This document shows, piece after piece, positions 23,507 through 35,785 of a stretch of DNA of 64,000 nucleotides. The stretch covers positions 29,948,001 through 30,012,000 of the forward strand of contig OX485804.1 in assembly GCA_950295325.1 (NCBI GenBank), written 5' to 3'. A program made the position numbers and the translations under genes. How positions within the stretch are numbered: the stretch's first letter is position 1; the number at the start of each line of letters is the position of its first letter. Below the pieces are notes generated by a model that saw only the letters and a program-made list of their open reading frames with translations, was not told where the DNA came from and made no database searches. The stretch is from Polytrichum commune. Lineage: Eukaryota; Streptophyta; Polytrichopsida; Polytrichales; Polytrichaceae.

Positions 23507-26185
23507 TCATACTGATGTTGCTGCTGCTGCATATTTCCAAGATTGAACTGCAGACAAAAGCTTCTCCAGATTGAGCAAGGTGTGGCGAGGACCCACACTC
23601 TCCTGCCCTAAATGGTTCAATAGTTGCTCCAAGTCCTGCATCCAAAATAAATACAGCTGCCCACTAAGCATCTAATGTTTCAGTTGACAATATGCTGATG
23701 TAATCTGTACAAAGAGCTGGATGTAATCAATATGATAGCCTAAGCTGTCGAAGATTGTGGTTTATACATCAGTCTGTCCTTAACATGAACCTTTATTCGC
23801 ACAACAATGAACATTAGTACTTCCCATAACTCCAGCAATTGTTAATGTATTCCTCACTCAGTGAAATGCAAGAATTCCCTTTTCAACTGGAATATTGAAA
23901 TTTATTGTATGTCAAAAAGGATCTCTGAACCTTCTGCTCAAACACAACGGTCTCCTCAATGTCATGTGCATGAATAAAGGTGAGAATAACCACCTTGTCT
24001 AGAGTAAATAGGTCTCATACCTTGTTTAACAAGAATACACCATAAGCTGACCTAGTCGAATCCTGCCCCTCTGAAAATAAAGGAAACTCCACAACTGTCT
24101 TCTGTAAGCCGTATTGAGGAGCAACTGTGGCTGTTACAGCATCAACTCCAGGTGGCTCAATGGCTGGGCTGTAGTCTTGTATATATGAATGAGAGACCAT
24201 TTCACGAATTGGATACCGCAGTTGCACATCCAAGTACTTTGCTACCAGCGTGACAACCTAGTTCACAAACAGGGACTGTCAAATTTGGTGTCTTCAAATG
24301 CTTTCCACCAATATAAACTGCCATGCACCAGTAACAGAGGATAAGTTCTGCACAGAAGGAACTCACATGCCCAACATATCCAAGAGCAGTTGCAGAAGTC
24401 TCATTGGCATGTTTATCTTTCACATGTCCCAGTGACTTCTTTCCCGGCTCCAGCAATTGTAGACCTGCTATGGTCAAAGGCACGCCATCCTTGTTTGTGG
24501 GACCTCTTTCAGTACCTGCTTGCAATCCCATCACAATACCAGATGAAAATGTTGCTGATAAAACAACAGTCCAAAAAAGTCCCACTAACTGACAACCAAA
24601 ACTGAGGTTATAAGAAAACGAATATACTTTGACAGCAGTCTTCACAATGACTCCAGAGCTACTGAGAAGCAGTTAAGAGTTGAAATTATTCTTGTACAAA
24701 TATTGGAAAAAAGCAACCTGGATAAGAAATTTATAAGGGATAACATCCACTTACCTTCAGTGGATGTAACTGGAGGACCTGAGGTCAGTGGATAAAATGA
24801 TGCCACCTGTGCCACCATTCTTTGTCGCCTGGCAGAAAGTAAACTATACAATTTCTGAAGACGCTCATGTCCACCCTCTCCAGCTAATAGTCCATCTGCC
24901 ACCTACTCCAAGGAAGTCAAAGGCACAAGGTTGGTCCAATTCAACAGAAAAAATGTCACAACTGAATTTCCGACCTCGAACCCAACCAAATTGACCAAAG
25001 ACCAACATAGACATGCCAAAGGCCAACAACATACTGATCATATTGATGATCCAGCAATTCTCTGTGATGCCCACATACTGGAGGATAAGCAATTATGATA
25101 TCTGTCTAAGGCAAGCACTAAGAAGATCACTAGCCCGAGGGAAGGCCTTCCTTATCTGAGGCACAAAAGATACATCACATTGCAGTTCACACTGAAGCTG
25201 ATAACCTACTTATGGCTACAGATCCTACTCCTGCTCACTAAGTTTCAAACAGCTATACCAAACAAATTCCGTCCTCAAGCTCGTTGAAGCAAATGAAAGC
25301 TGGAGGTGTCCATTACCTGCAAACGACCACGAGCATTTCCCAAGACCTTGAATGAGATCTGCAATGCCTGAGCAGACGACAAAAAAAACTCTGTTTCTCT
25401 AGCAAGCTCTTGTTTGCATATCGCATCTTGTAAGCTCTTCAGCTGCAGCTCCTTTGCCTGAACCCGCCGCTGCAAGGCCTCCAGTGCATCTGCGCGCTCC
25501 AATGCTACTTTCTCAACCTGGACATTTGTGCAAATCTTGCTGGCATCAACAGAAGATCACCTTTTTGGTCATTTGAGTACCATATTGTAATGATGATTAG
25601 CACCCGACAACCTTCTCCTTGTGTTGTCAAATATACAGAAATAGGAATGTAGAGGGCAGGGGAGGAGAGGAAAGTTCCTGTTCCAAGCACTACTGAAGTG
25701 AACCAGGAACACGGTAAGGTGACTACTGAACTTAGGAAAGCGCTTGTATAAAAAACAAAAACAACAGTCACAAATTAAATTCGTATATTTTGCACATCCT
25801 GTACTCCACTGCACCCTACAATCCTTTGCACAAAATCAATCTCTCCTATGAAACAAACGATAGCACGAACAATCTTCAGTGACCTGGATAACTCCGCTTC
25901 TGAGCAGGCGTACAGATTGCTCATTCAATGCATGTAGAAAAGAGAATTCGTGTTGAAAGGTAAGACTTGGTGTACCTCAATTGCAGCCTCCAGCTTCTCT
26001 TTCAAGGCTTCTCTCTTGACTCGGGCTTTTATGTAAAGCGATCCCAAGCCACAAAAACGCGCCAGGGCTTCCTGATACTCCTCCCAGTCCAGAACTTTGG
26101 CCTCCACATTGCTGTTCTCCCCATCTACTGCTGCTTGGCCTCCACTTTCTTCTAAATACTGCGAGCCCCCGGAACTCCCTTCCAT
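23507..26185 (-). CDS. VPS38: VPS38/UVRAG homologue, class III PI3-kinase complex II subunit
   Basis: Partner of VPS34, VPS15 and ATG6 (Beclin-1) in the complex that makes PI3P on endosomes and vacuolar membranes; it acts in vacuolar sorting and late autophagy (family knowledge). Exons on minus: 26185-25976, 25919-25884, 25517-25317, 24902-24755, 24515-24367, 24257-24021 and 23635-23507, with consistent phases and GT-AG ends, giving 369 aa, a usual plant length. Residues about 35-145 are charged and heptad-like (WEEYQEALARF, EKVALERADALEALQ): coiled coil. The C-terminal part (about 180-369) has the family signature ATALGYVGHVVTLVAKYLDV, QLRYP and SHSYIQDYSP, then FPLFSEGQDSTRSAYGVFLL followed by NKDLEQLLNHLG. 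The minus frame is open a few codons upstream of ATG 26185 but without another ATG. Very sure of the family; the first ATG is slightly uncertain. Confidence 0.93.
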
Positions 26186-27260
26186 GTCGGAAACTACGTG
26201 TATCAAATCTGCTCGAGGTACATATATCGTTCAAAACCCGATTCATCTTCTTAGCTACAACAAAATGCCGGAGCTCCAATGCAGAGTCGATCATGAATTA
26301 CATTGGAAATTCACACCACGACAATCTGCATATGCTGGCGCCTTGTGCACAGAGCAGGAGACCTTTGTATCCTGGCCACACACAAACCAATCAGTTACCG
26401 CACGTGGGTCACTCCACCAAATTGGTGAGATTAAGCATTCCTAACCAATTCACATCAATTTTAGAGATACAAATTGGAAACTAAAGAATTCATATGATTG
26501 TTACATACTTTTCAATTGTCGAAGAAGGAGGAGCATGTGTTGTTGGGTCTTAACATCAAGCAAGTAAAAACTGCGAATCCAATGTGCATACAGAAGTTAA
26601 ACCTCAACGAATTGAAAGCAATCTTTCATGGGCCCTGCCAAAGTTAGCCTACACAGCAATGGCGGGGCAATTTCGAGTACTGAGGTTAAAACCTAATTGA
26701 TATATTCTCCTTGGGGTCAGAAACTCAGAGCGCACATGAGGAGTTTGCCTAACACTCTCCTTTCCAAGACAATGTGATTGTTCTGCTTCCAAAAGCGGCA
26801 TTACCTGAGGCAATACTGATGCTACACCCTCTGTCATTCAGCCCTCAACCCTAATCCTAATCCTCACGGGGCCTCTTTCTATACCACCTACTCGAGGCAC
26901 CTGAAAGATGTAGCAGGGGGTTTCCCTTCCGAAGTCTCAAGAAGGAATGATCTCATCGGCGATCCCTGTGTCCATGCAAGACAACATGAGATTCTCTGTC
27001 CATCTTATAGTCTATAGCCTTCCCTTACAATCTTCGTCTAAGGAAGCTCGTAATTTGTCTGCTCACGTTCATGAAAACCCTAAGCAGTTGCGCACAATCA
27101 TTCTTGAATCGACCCACTTCCAGAAGCAGGCATTACATCAGTGAATTGTTGCACATGCTTACTAACTTGAATGAGGTGGAGTCGGAGGTGGAGTCGGAGG
27201 TGGCGAAATGGCGGAGAATCCAGTGTGGGCGACAAACGCGAACGAAGTGAGGCTTGCGTC
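26186..27260. other. 5' flank of VPS38; possible leader exon
   Basis: A minus-strand ATG near 26837 opens a short frame with a good donor-like cag|gtaatg soon after, so an upstream non-coding or alternative first exon of VPS38 is possible. I could not join it in frame to exon 1. The region is GC-richer than the flanks, as expected near a promoter. No other gene is recognised. Confidence 0.35.
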
Positions 27261-27276
27261 TCTTAACGCAATCTAA

Positions 27277-28269
27277 GGGCCGGTTTGAACAGGGACCAAG
27301 GGCCGTGACCATGAAACTCTGAGGGCCCTTGAAAATCATCCAAACCCTGTACCGTGGGAAATAGAAACCCATCTTAGCAGCAATTGATGGCAAAATGAAG
27401 TGGACAATGTGAAGGGACTGCAACAAATCTTATGCACAATTTTCATAAATACGTAGTCCAGGACTCCACCCTGGTAAACAATATTTTCAAGAGTCAATGG
27501 CAATTTAATTGTTTCCCACGGTCCCTAGTTTTTTTCGTTCGGGTCATTTCTTTTTGATGGGGCCTAACTAGTGTTGCATTTTTTATTTTAGAGGTCGGAG
27601 GCAGCATTATGAAATACATTTCAAAACATTTTCAATGTTTTTTTATTGAAAATCATTGAAGACATCAATCTTTGAGGTCCTTTATGGCAAATCATTGTCG
27701 GAAACATCCCCTCTTCCAAGATAAGTTCTTCGAGCTCTTCTCCCGCCCAAGTATTGATCCAAGATTGTGCCTAGATCGTCCCGTGCTGTGAAATCCGTCT
27801 TCTGGTATTGGTCAGTTCGTGTGGCAAGGCTCAAGGCTTCGACACTACCGTTGAGTTTGACTTTACTAATGCTATACGGTAACATGGAACAATTGACGAA
27901 ATTGCGCGTGTCTACATTTGCCCTATTGGCTTGGAATGACTGTAGTAGTGAATTTATAATTAAAAACATAAAAAACACTTCAAAATTTGGTGAGTACTCT
28001 TAAATGCATTTTTAAATGCACATTTCAAAATGAAATGAAACAAATGCACCCCAAGGCCTAACGCAATATATGGTACACCATGAAACATTATCCATTTGAT
28101 GACATGTGGCACACCATGTAGGATTTTCATCCATGTAAATGTTTTATGGTCCCTTAATATGCCCTCGGAGTCTAGTGTACATTGAACTTGGACAATCCCC
28201 GGTTTCTCAACCAATCACAAAATTGGTATATCAGGATCAAAGGCCCTCAAGCTCTAGTGTAAAGTGACC
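27277..28269. mobile_element. Harbinger/Tourist-like element R2, copy 1, split by a hAT-like insertion
   Basis: The left part 27277-27560 and right part 28063-28269 together match 44610-45110, which lacks the middle. The ends ggtttgaac...gggcc and aagtgaccttg resemble other gggcc-ended elements here that are flanked by TTA/TAA. Shared words include cccttgaaaatcatccaaa and ggccctcaagctctagtgta. Confidence 0.65.
27569..28054. mobile_element. hAT-like non-autonomous element with 8-bp target duplication
   Basis: Flanked on both sides by ggcctaac (27561-27568 and 28055-28062), an 8-bp target-site duplication; the empty site is visible in the related repeat near 44895. Ends are tagtgttgcattt and, reversed, ttggggtgcattt, which resemble hAT termini. 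The interior holds a minus-strand frame (27969-27682) with NFVNCSMLPYSIS and TARDDLGTILDQYLGG. A plus-strand frame over the same bases is also open and is conserved in the 4.3-kb copy. The coding strand is unresolved, and I do not recognise the protein; it could be a captured host-gene fragment. Confidence 0.7.
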
Positions 28270-29495
28270 TTGACATCTTGAAGCCTTCTCAAAGTCTCTG
28301 CTCTCTCCTTCCCTTGTTTTTAGACCCCCCCCCCCCAAAGCTTAAACTCAAAAGCCCCCAACACTTGGGCTCCAAGGATCTTCCAACTTCTCACATTTAA
28401 GCTTGTAATTAAGGTTGCCATAAGCTTAAGGTATATAGGTCTTAAAATGGTTGTTTTTTCCCAGCTAGCCCACTTCGAAACACGCGATTAGTACAAGACG
28501 GTTACTGAATCCAAATCGAGGCCATAGCCACTTTCCTCGTAGTTTATGCAGCTCACATGAATATCTTTACCATTGTCAACATGAAGACTTTTGTGCTCAT
28601 TACATGATCATACGGTGTCCCCCTCCACCTACCCCCCCCCCCCCACTTATGTTGACTATAGAATCTAGGACGGTTATCATATTCAAATAGACAATCCCAT
28701 TCCTAAAATTTCGAGCACGTCTTTTTTTGGTCCTTGTTCTTGGAGTCATACCTAATCACACGTCGCTTAGAAGCTATAGGTGTTTGAACAAGGCAATAGT
28801 GAATTCGTACTTGTCTATGTTAAGTAGTTGCTTCCAACATTTCTAAGTTCCCAATTCCAAACAACATGTGGCTAAGGTAGCTTAACTTGAGGTAATGTGA
28901 CCCTCTTGTGGGCACTACCAACAATGCATTCATTTATAGGTGTTGAAGTGGCTCAAAATTTGACAATCACTAAGCTCGTGTCATTTCAAATTTCATAAAT
29001 AAAATCGAGATGCATGATGTATAAAAGAACCCAAATCGAAGGATTTAGTTTTTCTTCAAAACTCATAAACATAACTTTAGTTTGATGTTATGTTGATAAT
29101 CTTGTTAGTTGATGAACCTCGGATAATGTTTATGGTTTGAGCACATAGTCAATGTCAATGTTCGTATCACAATCTTATTATCAACAAATACTTGCTATGT
29201 TATTGATCATTGTGCACATTGTATAGATGCTGATGGTTTTATTTTGGTTGATTCATTGACTTAGAGCAACACAAAATCAATCCACAATACATCATTATCA
29301 AAACTAAATGACTTTTTTGGATTCTTCAATTTGTACCATCTTTTGTTTGGTTAGACCATCCATGTGTTGACACACCTCGGTGAGGATTCTAAGCAACATG
29401 ATACATGCCATAACACTACACATAAGATTTTCATTGTGAGTACAATATCAATTTAAAGTCCATTAAACAATGAATTTGTGTCAGTCCAAAGCTTC
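28270..29495. other. Intergenic, no gene recognised
   Basis: C runs lie at about 28326-28337 and 28630-28642. The remainder is AT-rich with no coding frame of note. Confidence 0.55.
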
Positions 29496-29643
29496 ATAAC
29501 ATTATTCATATCCATAATAGTGTTATGTGGGATTGACAGTAGTCCACAAAATATTCTCACATTCAGACTGAATACTCAAATGGAATATTTTGTGGAATAT
29601 TATCGATCCCACAATATATTGTTATGGATTTGAATAATGTTAT
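29496..29643. repeat. Near-perfect 148-bp palindromic hairpin
   Basis: The two halves are reverse complements for about 70 bases each with few mismatches: ataacattattca pairs with tgaataatgttat, and ccacaaaatattc pairs with gaatattttgtgg. The loop is very short. It is either a miniature foldback transposon or a potential small-RNA precursor; sequence alone does not decide. Confidence 0.8.
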
Positions 29644-30047
29644 ATTGGGAAGAACTCATTTTTATGCAAAATAGGTTGAGAGAATTAAAAGTTGCACACA
29701 ATGCGTCAAATTAATGGCACAAAATACCAAATTCTAAGGCATATTTTCATTCAGGTGCCTGACCATATTTGTGCACCAATTTAGACCTCTTTCCTCTTAC
29801 AAAAAATGTCATTGGTAGAATGAAGCTACTTCAATAAGGGTTACTTGCTCAAGACATAAGTAACGATTAAGTGATGATGCTATTAAATTTCGAGTTTAAG
29901 TTGCCGTGTTGGGAGCTTGGTAAATTGGGGTGTATTTTGCCAAGATAAACAACAACATGGAGAGAACATGGATATTCTACATGTTGCACAACAATTACAC
30001 ATGTTCTCTCCACATGCTCTACCTTCACTTCAATTACACCATTTAAA

Positions 30048-30481
30048 ATATTTAGTGTCACATGCGTATTAGTGTCGCTTAGCCTATTTTGAGGTGTATG
30101 CTAGGTTAACACTAATGATCAACAACTTCCCCATTAGAGTTACCTCAAGACACTTGGTGTTCAAGCACACTTACTAACATATTCGCAAGAGATGTTCAAT
30201 AGTGTTATGAGGTGTTGCCTATGTTGACTACAGTGTACACATATGACACTTGGCATTAGTATGCTCAAGGATATCCTCCCGTGCATGCTAAATGAAAAAC
30301 TATCATCTCAAGTATCCCAATGTGCTACACTAAATGTCATAATGTAAGTATTTTTCACTAAAAAAATCATGCTTATGTTGACGAATAGTATCATGTTGGC
30401 AATTAACATACATAACATGTTTAGACCTCTATGCATCTAGTGTAGGCCCTCCGCAAATAGTGTATGTGACACTAAATATCT
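30048..30481. mobile_element. MITE with atatttagtgtcacat ends
   Basis: Begins atatttagtgtcacatgc and ends gtatgtgacactaaatat, an inverted pair of about 17 bases. It is about 434 bp and non-coding. The end word cactaaatat is shared with MITE families A and B, but the interior differs. Confidence 0.65.
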
Positions 30482-31132
30482 GTAAATGGTATATTGATTT
30501 GGAGAAAGGGATTGATCAACACACCTACTACAATTATCTTCAACCTTTAGATGCATGTTCTAGATCAATGCACACAACTAAGTAAGGTACTTAGAAATGC
30601 CCATAGCAAACACTTTGAGCACTTGAGACCCTTAACATGCTCAAAGACAAAGTGAGCAAATATATAAGGAAGGTAATGCCATTGAGTTCACGAGATATCC
30701 ATTACACGTGCTTTGAAATTGAATATGAAAGCTAACGATTATTTGGGAACTAAAGTAGATGACTTTGTTGGTCTCTTGCACAACTAATGAGCTCGGGTTT
30801 TCACCACTGAAAAAAAAAAAGTTTATTAATTATTTAAAAAAAGAGTAAACTAAACTAGTGCAAACTATGTAGTTGCCCACTTTGAGTAAGGAAATATGTT
30901 GTCGGGTAATATGTTTATTGAAATTGAGTGCTTTCGCCTTAAACTAATTACATTACCAGTTCCTCAAAGATGGAGACACACATTGTTTACATAACATTTG
31001 TAGGTCATTTGGATTTTCTACACAATTTCACTTGAATTTCAAACTCAAATGTGGCAATTTTGATAGGCTAGGTATCAAAGAACAAGTAGGTGCACCTATA
31101 GTGCCAAATTACTTATTGACTTTGCTCCATCT
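30482..31132. other. Intergenic, no gene recognised
   Basis: AT-rich; an A run lies near 30809-30820. No coding frame with a motif. Confidence 0.55.
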
Positions 31133-31478
31133 CTCGGGGGGGGGGGGGGGGTAGTCATTGGTTGGAGTAGCAATATACGTGCGAACAAATGATAGGGTAT
31201 TTTTAAAACATGGGGGCAAAAAATTATAAATGGACTTGAGAGTAATATAGGGTATCAAAAATGGCACTGGACATCTTTAAAGTACTATAGGGTATGGAAT
31301 AATAGGTAATTTGGAATTATAAGTAATGCAAGCCATTTTTCTATCAACCCAAAGTAGAAATTTACATAATGATAGCATGTGAAAAAAAAAATTTGAAAGT
31401 AATACCCCGCTATAAAATAGTGGTTGTTCGCACCTATATCCTTAACTTTTTAACACACTGCCCCCCCCCCCCCCCCGA
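31133..31478. mobile_element. Mutator-like MITE with G-tract ends and 9-bp target duplication
   Basis: Flanked by the direct repeat gctccatct at 31124-31132 and 31479-31487. The ends are ctcggggg... and ...cccccga, each continuing into a run of 16-18 G or C. Further inside, gtgcgaaca pairs with its inverse, and stretches like tagggtat recur inverted. The 9-bp duplication and longer inverted ends fit a Mutator-type non-autonomous element of 346 bp. Confidence 0.75.
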
Positions 31479-32427
31479 GCTCCATCTAAACCAATTGGTT
31501 TATTAGTCGGCTTTAATATACTTATCAAATGCCTTCTTCATAACCATTCAATAACATGTCACAATTCTTTGGTTTACTACAACCCCATCTATTTTAACCT
31601 TTTTTATTGGTTCCAATGATCTGAGGGATCATCTCTTGCTGGGAGAGTGTTTTAAACTGCCACCTCACATCGTCACCTCAGTTTCTCACTTGGCATGATG
31701 ACTTTTGTATATTTCAAGAGGAGATAGGCGGGGGTCCTATTATATTTTGATTTGGAATGAAGGAGAACAATGCTTTGAGTTGAATGTGATCCTCGTAGAA
31801 GGTCACTAAGACTTGAGCAAAGAGGCAGGTACTCTTGCCTGTGGGTGTTGCCCCTTGTAAGAATCAATTGTTTTAGCAATTTGGGCAACAAATTAAAGCA
31901 AACATGCTCCAAAGATGGAAATCAAGTTCAATATGTGAGACACCCATCATTCGGTCAATGAACTTTGACCTCCTCTAGAAGAGGCATATGAACTTCAAAT
32001 TTGGATTCAAGTTTTGGCATGTATGTTTCCAACATTGTACATGTCTATATATTTCAATCTAGGATCTACATCTATTTCGCCATCCGAGTTTACAAGAATA
32101 ATGTTTTTACTAGCTGCCCCAACTTGATCACTTCGACTTTGAGACCATTGGATGTACTCAATTTCTTTTTTTTGAAACGATGATATTTTTTCTCACACGC
32201 TTTCAATACAATTGGATTCTACATGCAAGTGGCCAATCAAAACAATTGTTGATGATAGTGAGCTCAAATGCCCTTCACATCAAAGGTGGTATGAAAATTC
32301 CAAGTTCAATGACATGCATGGTTAAGTACGATCTTTAACACTTTGGGGTCCACATGAAGATATGCCTTGGGATTGGGGAGTACATGGTGAATTCATCAAT
32401 GGGCTAACTTAACTAAGCTCAAGATAA
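31479..32427. other. Intergenic, no gene recognised
   Basis: Open frames near 31673-31912 (minus) and 32001-32183 (plus) carry no recognisable domain. AT-rich. Confidence 0.5.
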
Positions 32428-32757
32428 CTACACTAAATATGATATTTAGTCTTTGATTGTATTTAATGTTGTTACCACCCTACCTTGCTCAACACTAATT
32501 TTCATTTCCTTGCTAATTAGTGTTAGAAGATATGCTAGAAGATACGATGGAATTCTCCTTCTATCATTATTATTTTATTATTATTATTGATATCCTAACT
32601 AACACTAAATTCAAACATGTAACTTCCACATTTTACCATAGTTGATGCTTAGTGTTTGAGATATCATATAATGTTACTTACTCTCATGGTGTTATTGACA
32701 TTTAGTGTATGTGTTCGTATTTAGTGTATCAAACACTAAATATCATATTTAGTGTAG
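32428..32757. mobile_element. MITE family B, copy 1
   Basis: Begins ctacactaaatatgatat and ends atatcatatttagtgtag, a clean inverted pair. The body matches 39103-39428 throughout (ttaatgttgttaccaccctac, aacactaaattcaa, gtgtatcaaacac). It is about 330 bp and non-coding. Confidence 0.85.
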
Positions 32758-33001
32758 CTTAAACCATGGTTTCATAACATACGTTGCACTTTTGAGTTTG
32801 TGGGTTTGGGTGGAGGTTGAAGGGTTCATGGATTGTTGGATCTATAAACTAGAACTATGAAGTTGTTGATTTCTCTCCTTGATTTGAAATTTGTCCTTGC
32901 ACATGGTTTTTTGAAATTGGTTTTGGTAAGCATCGACCTCTTGTGAAACAGTCATGGTCATCATGTCAATGTCCAGGGAGATTTTGAAACATAATCAACC
33001 A

Positions 33002-33040
33002 AGATCCTAGTGTTTCCAGGTCCAACTGGTTACATGTTAT
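33002..33040. repeat. Dispersed repeat R1, fragment
   Basis: The words agatcctagtg and ccaactggttacatgtt match the start of the R1 copies at 1 and 20356. It is only a short fragment. Confidence 0.5.
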
Positions 33041-33559
33041 GATCTATTCATATATAATTTCAAGAATGCTGGTGTTCATGTGTTGTCTTCATTGGTTTTT
33101 GCGAAACTAAAGTATTCAAACTTTCTTTTGAAGTGAGTAACACTTAATAATATTAATAAAAGGTGGAGTCCAATTAAATAGCATGCACATATGTGCCAAG
33201 TTTTAAATTTTAATAATAATTATTATTATCATCATCACAACCAACAACAAGAACAAGTTGGATGAAGAGCCTCAAAGGCAAGATTCTAAAATCATGTTCG
33301 TAAAGTAATGCATTGAATCACTACCATACTCATGTAAGAGCCTCCACTCCAAGTCAAACTAGAAGCAAAACTTAGTGCCGGGATCTTTTGATTTGGGAAT
33401 TTTTTGATTCAGACTCTACTAACTTTGTTGATTTCTTGTCTTTGTGAAAGATTGTAAAAGGGATCTAGACTAGTCCAAAGATGGAATGTTCACTAAAATG
33501 TTGATTTTCGTCAATGAACATGGCAAGGCTTCTAAGATGGTGAGATTAAGCGTTTCAAA

Positions 33560-35785
33560 GTATGTATGCTTGCTTCTAAGCTACTTGCATTCTACTCTTG
33601 GAGGATGGAGCCTTTGAAGAGAAAGAGGAAAAGACTTGAGTATAGAAGAGAAGAAGGAGGTTATTATTATTGCATAGGTGCGATCTTAGTTGGATACAAC
33701 AACAACTTGCCAATGAATCTAACCAAAAGCATTTGGGAAAGGATTTGAAGAGAACTACGATTTCTCACATTTTGAAAGACTGTATGAAAATTATGCATGC
33801 AAGTGATGATCTGAAAGAAGTCAAGAGGACAAAAAAAAACCATGTGCTCAAAGTTAGAGTCAATCCTTTTAGCATGGTTCAAGCGAGTCCATTTATTCTT
33901 CCACGAACTTTTGAAATCAATTTTTTGTAATGTGCATGGTAGCACTCAGCTGGTTGTGGCCTTCGTTGAATGACAAATTTGTTTGATCTATGTTGCATTG
34001 TTGTCTTTTAGTTAGTATTGCATCAAATGATGTTGGTTTTCAGACTCGCAACAAGGGTGGTTGTTTGAGTGATGAGATGCTAACAACAAAAGTCAATAGA
34101 TTTTGTAATGCCTTCTTGGAACAAACTGGATTGGATGAAATCAAATAGAATAAGTACAAGGGTTTCAAAGGTATCTAATGGATGGTTAGAATGTACCCTA
34201 AACCATGTAGATGTTTTTAAGTTTATGATGATGTTGTAGTTTCTTACTGTACTCTATCCCTACGTTCTCGAGGGAAATGGCTACAAACATGATTTGAATG
34301 TATTAATTATCTTGCAATTATCATAGGTGATAAGTGCGTTCAACACTATGTTTATGAAATGGTTAGGATTTACAAGTGACAAATGGGATTTGGTAGAGGT
34401 TCTAGAAAAATGACATGTGCCACTTTTTGTGTTGAACCAACTTTTACATACGATAGATGCGTATTTCATATCCTACAAGAAGTATGTACAATGCCAAAAG
34501 TGTGTGTACAAACTCACTCACCTTAAACCTTTTGTTGTGTAGGTTGGCTTTGCATGGTGAAAGTGGTGATGCAAGTGCTCGTGCAAGTGTGTTGGTGCGG
34601 CTCATGCCATGACCAAAATGCCACTTTTAATTGCGTGTAATGCAACAGATGATGTTTACAATATGGATGAGACCGATTTATTATATCGTGCCCAACTAAA
34701 CAAGACACTAGCACAAGGAAAAGTTTGTGGGTGCAAACTTCAGAAGGACGGTCTCACTATTGCTCGTGTTGTAAACATGACATGCATTGACAAGTTGAAA
34801 CGTGTGGTTATTTAGAAATCTTTATGCCAAGATGCTTTGGAAGATGGTTGCCAACAAATTATGTGTGATGTTTTGCAAACCAAATGGTTTGGATGACAAC
34901 AAATGTATTATGAGAGTTGGATGATGAGCCTCAATGTACATTTCAAATCTCATAATTGGAAGGTGCTTGAAATTATGGACAATTTTACTACTCACTCCCT
35001 TAAGCATGTTGGTATGGGTCAATCATTCGATTATTCAACCTTACAATTGAACAATATTACAGTTTCCTTCTTATCACCTAATGTTACAAGTGTGGTGCAA
35101 TTCTTAGATCATGGAATAATTGCTTCATTCAAAATACAATATAAGAAGAAGCTTTTGGAACATGTTCTCTCTCAATTTGACTATTCTACTACTCACCGGA
35201 ACTTGAGAAAAATAGTGCCAAATGTAAGCCATGCTATTATGTGTGCTCTCAATCGTGGAGAGAGTTGAATCCCCAAATCATACGAAACATTTGGAGGGTG
35301 TCCAAGATTTTACATGTAGACTAGAAGTGCCGATTTTGCAATGGACGATGAACATGAGAAAATTGAGAATGAAAGAAGCAACAAATGAATTGACAAGTGT
35401 CATTTCCTATTTGAACATTGGAAGTGAAGAAATGCTTATTGAAGAATATGTGTAATGGGCATGAGAGGAAGTTGTTAATGCAAAGTACAACATGCTTGAG
35501 TTGGTCGATTTGGCAATGGGTAGAGAAATCCAATTAGGTTAGATTTGAATGATGAGTTGATGAAAGGGAATGATGTGGATGACCAACCAACACCAATGGT
35601 CAAGCTTCCTCGAGCCCACAAGTAAGCCCAATTACAATCAAATGTTGTAGTGTAGCATCCTTTGGAGTTTTCAACTGTAGATGCGTCAAACATGCAATGT
35701 TTTATGGATAAATGAACAAGATATCAATTTCCAACATTAACAAACATCATCAAAAGACAATAGACTCTTACTTTCGTAGTGTGTG
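33560..35785 (+). pseudogene. Dead pogo/Tigger-type DDE transposase
   Basis: Pieces of one transposase appear in order on + but in different frames. A CENP-B-like helix-turn-helix segment lies at about 33670-33800 (TTISHILKDC). LHGESGD is at about 34551 and YNMDETDLLYR at about 34658. The catalytic core at 34903-35268 holds VLEIMDNFTTHS and FLSPNVTSVVQFLDHGIIAS, where the second catalytic aspartate and its LPPNTTS-like context are recognisable. C-terminal remnants run to about 35785 (IIKRQ at the end). Several stops and frameshifts break it, and an intron-like or inserted stretch lies at about 34173-34541. It cannot make a full transposase. Element termini were not found. Confidence 0.82.
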
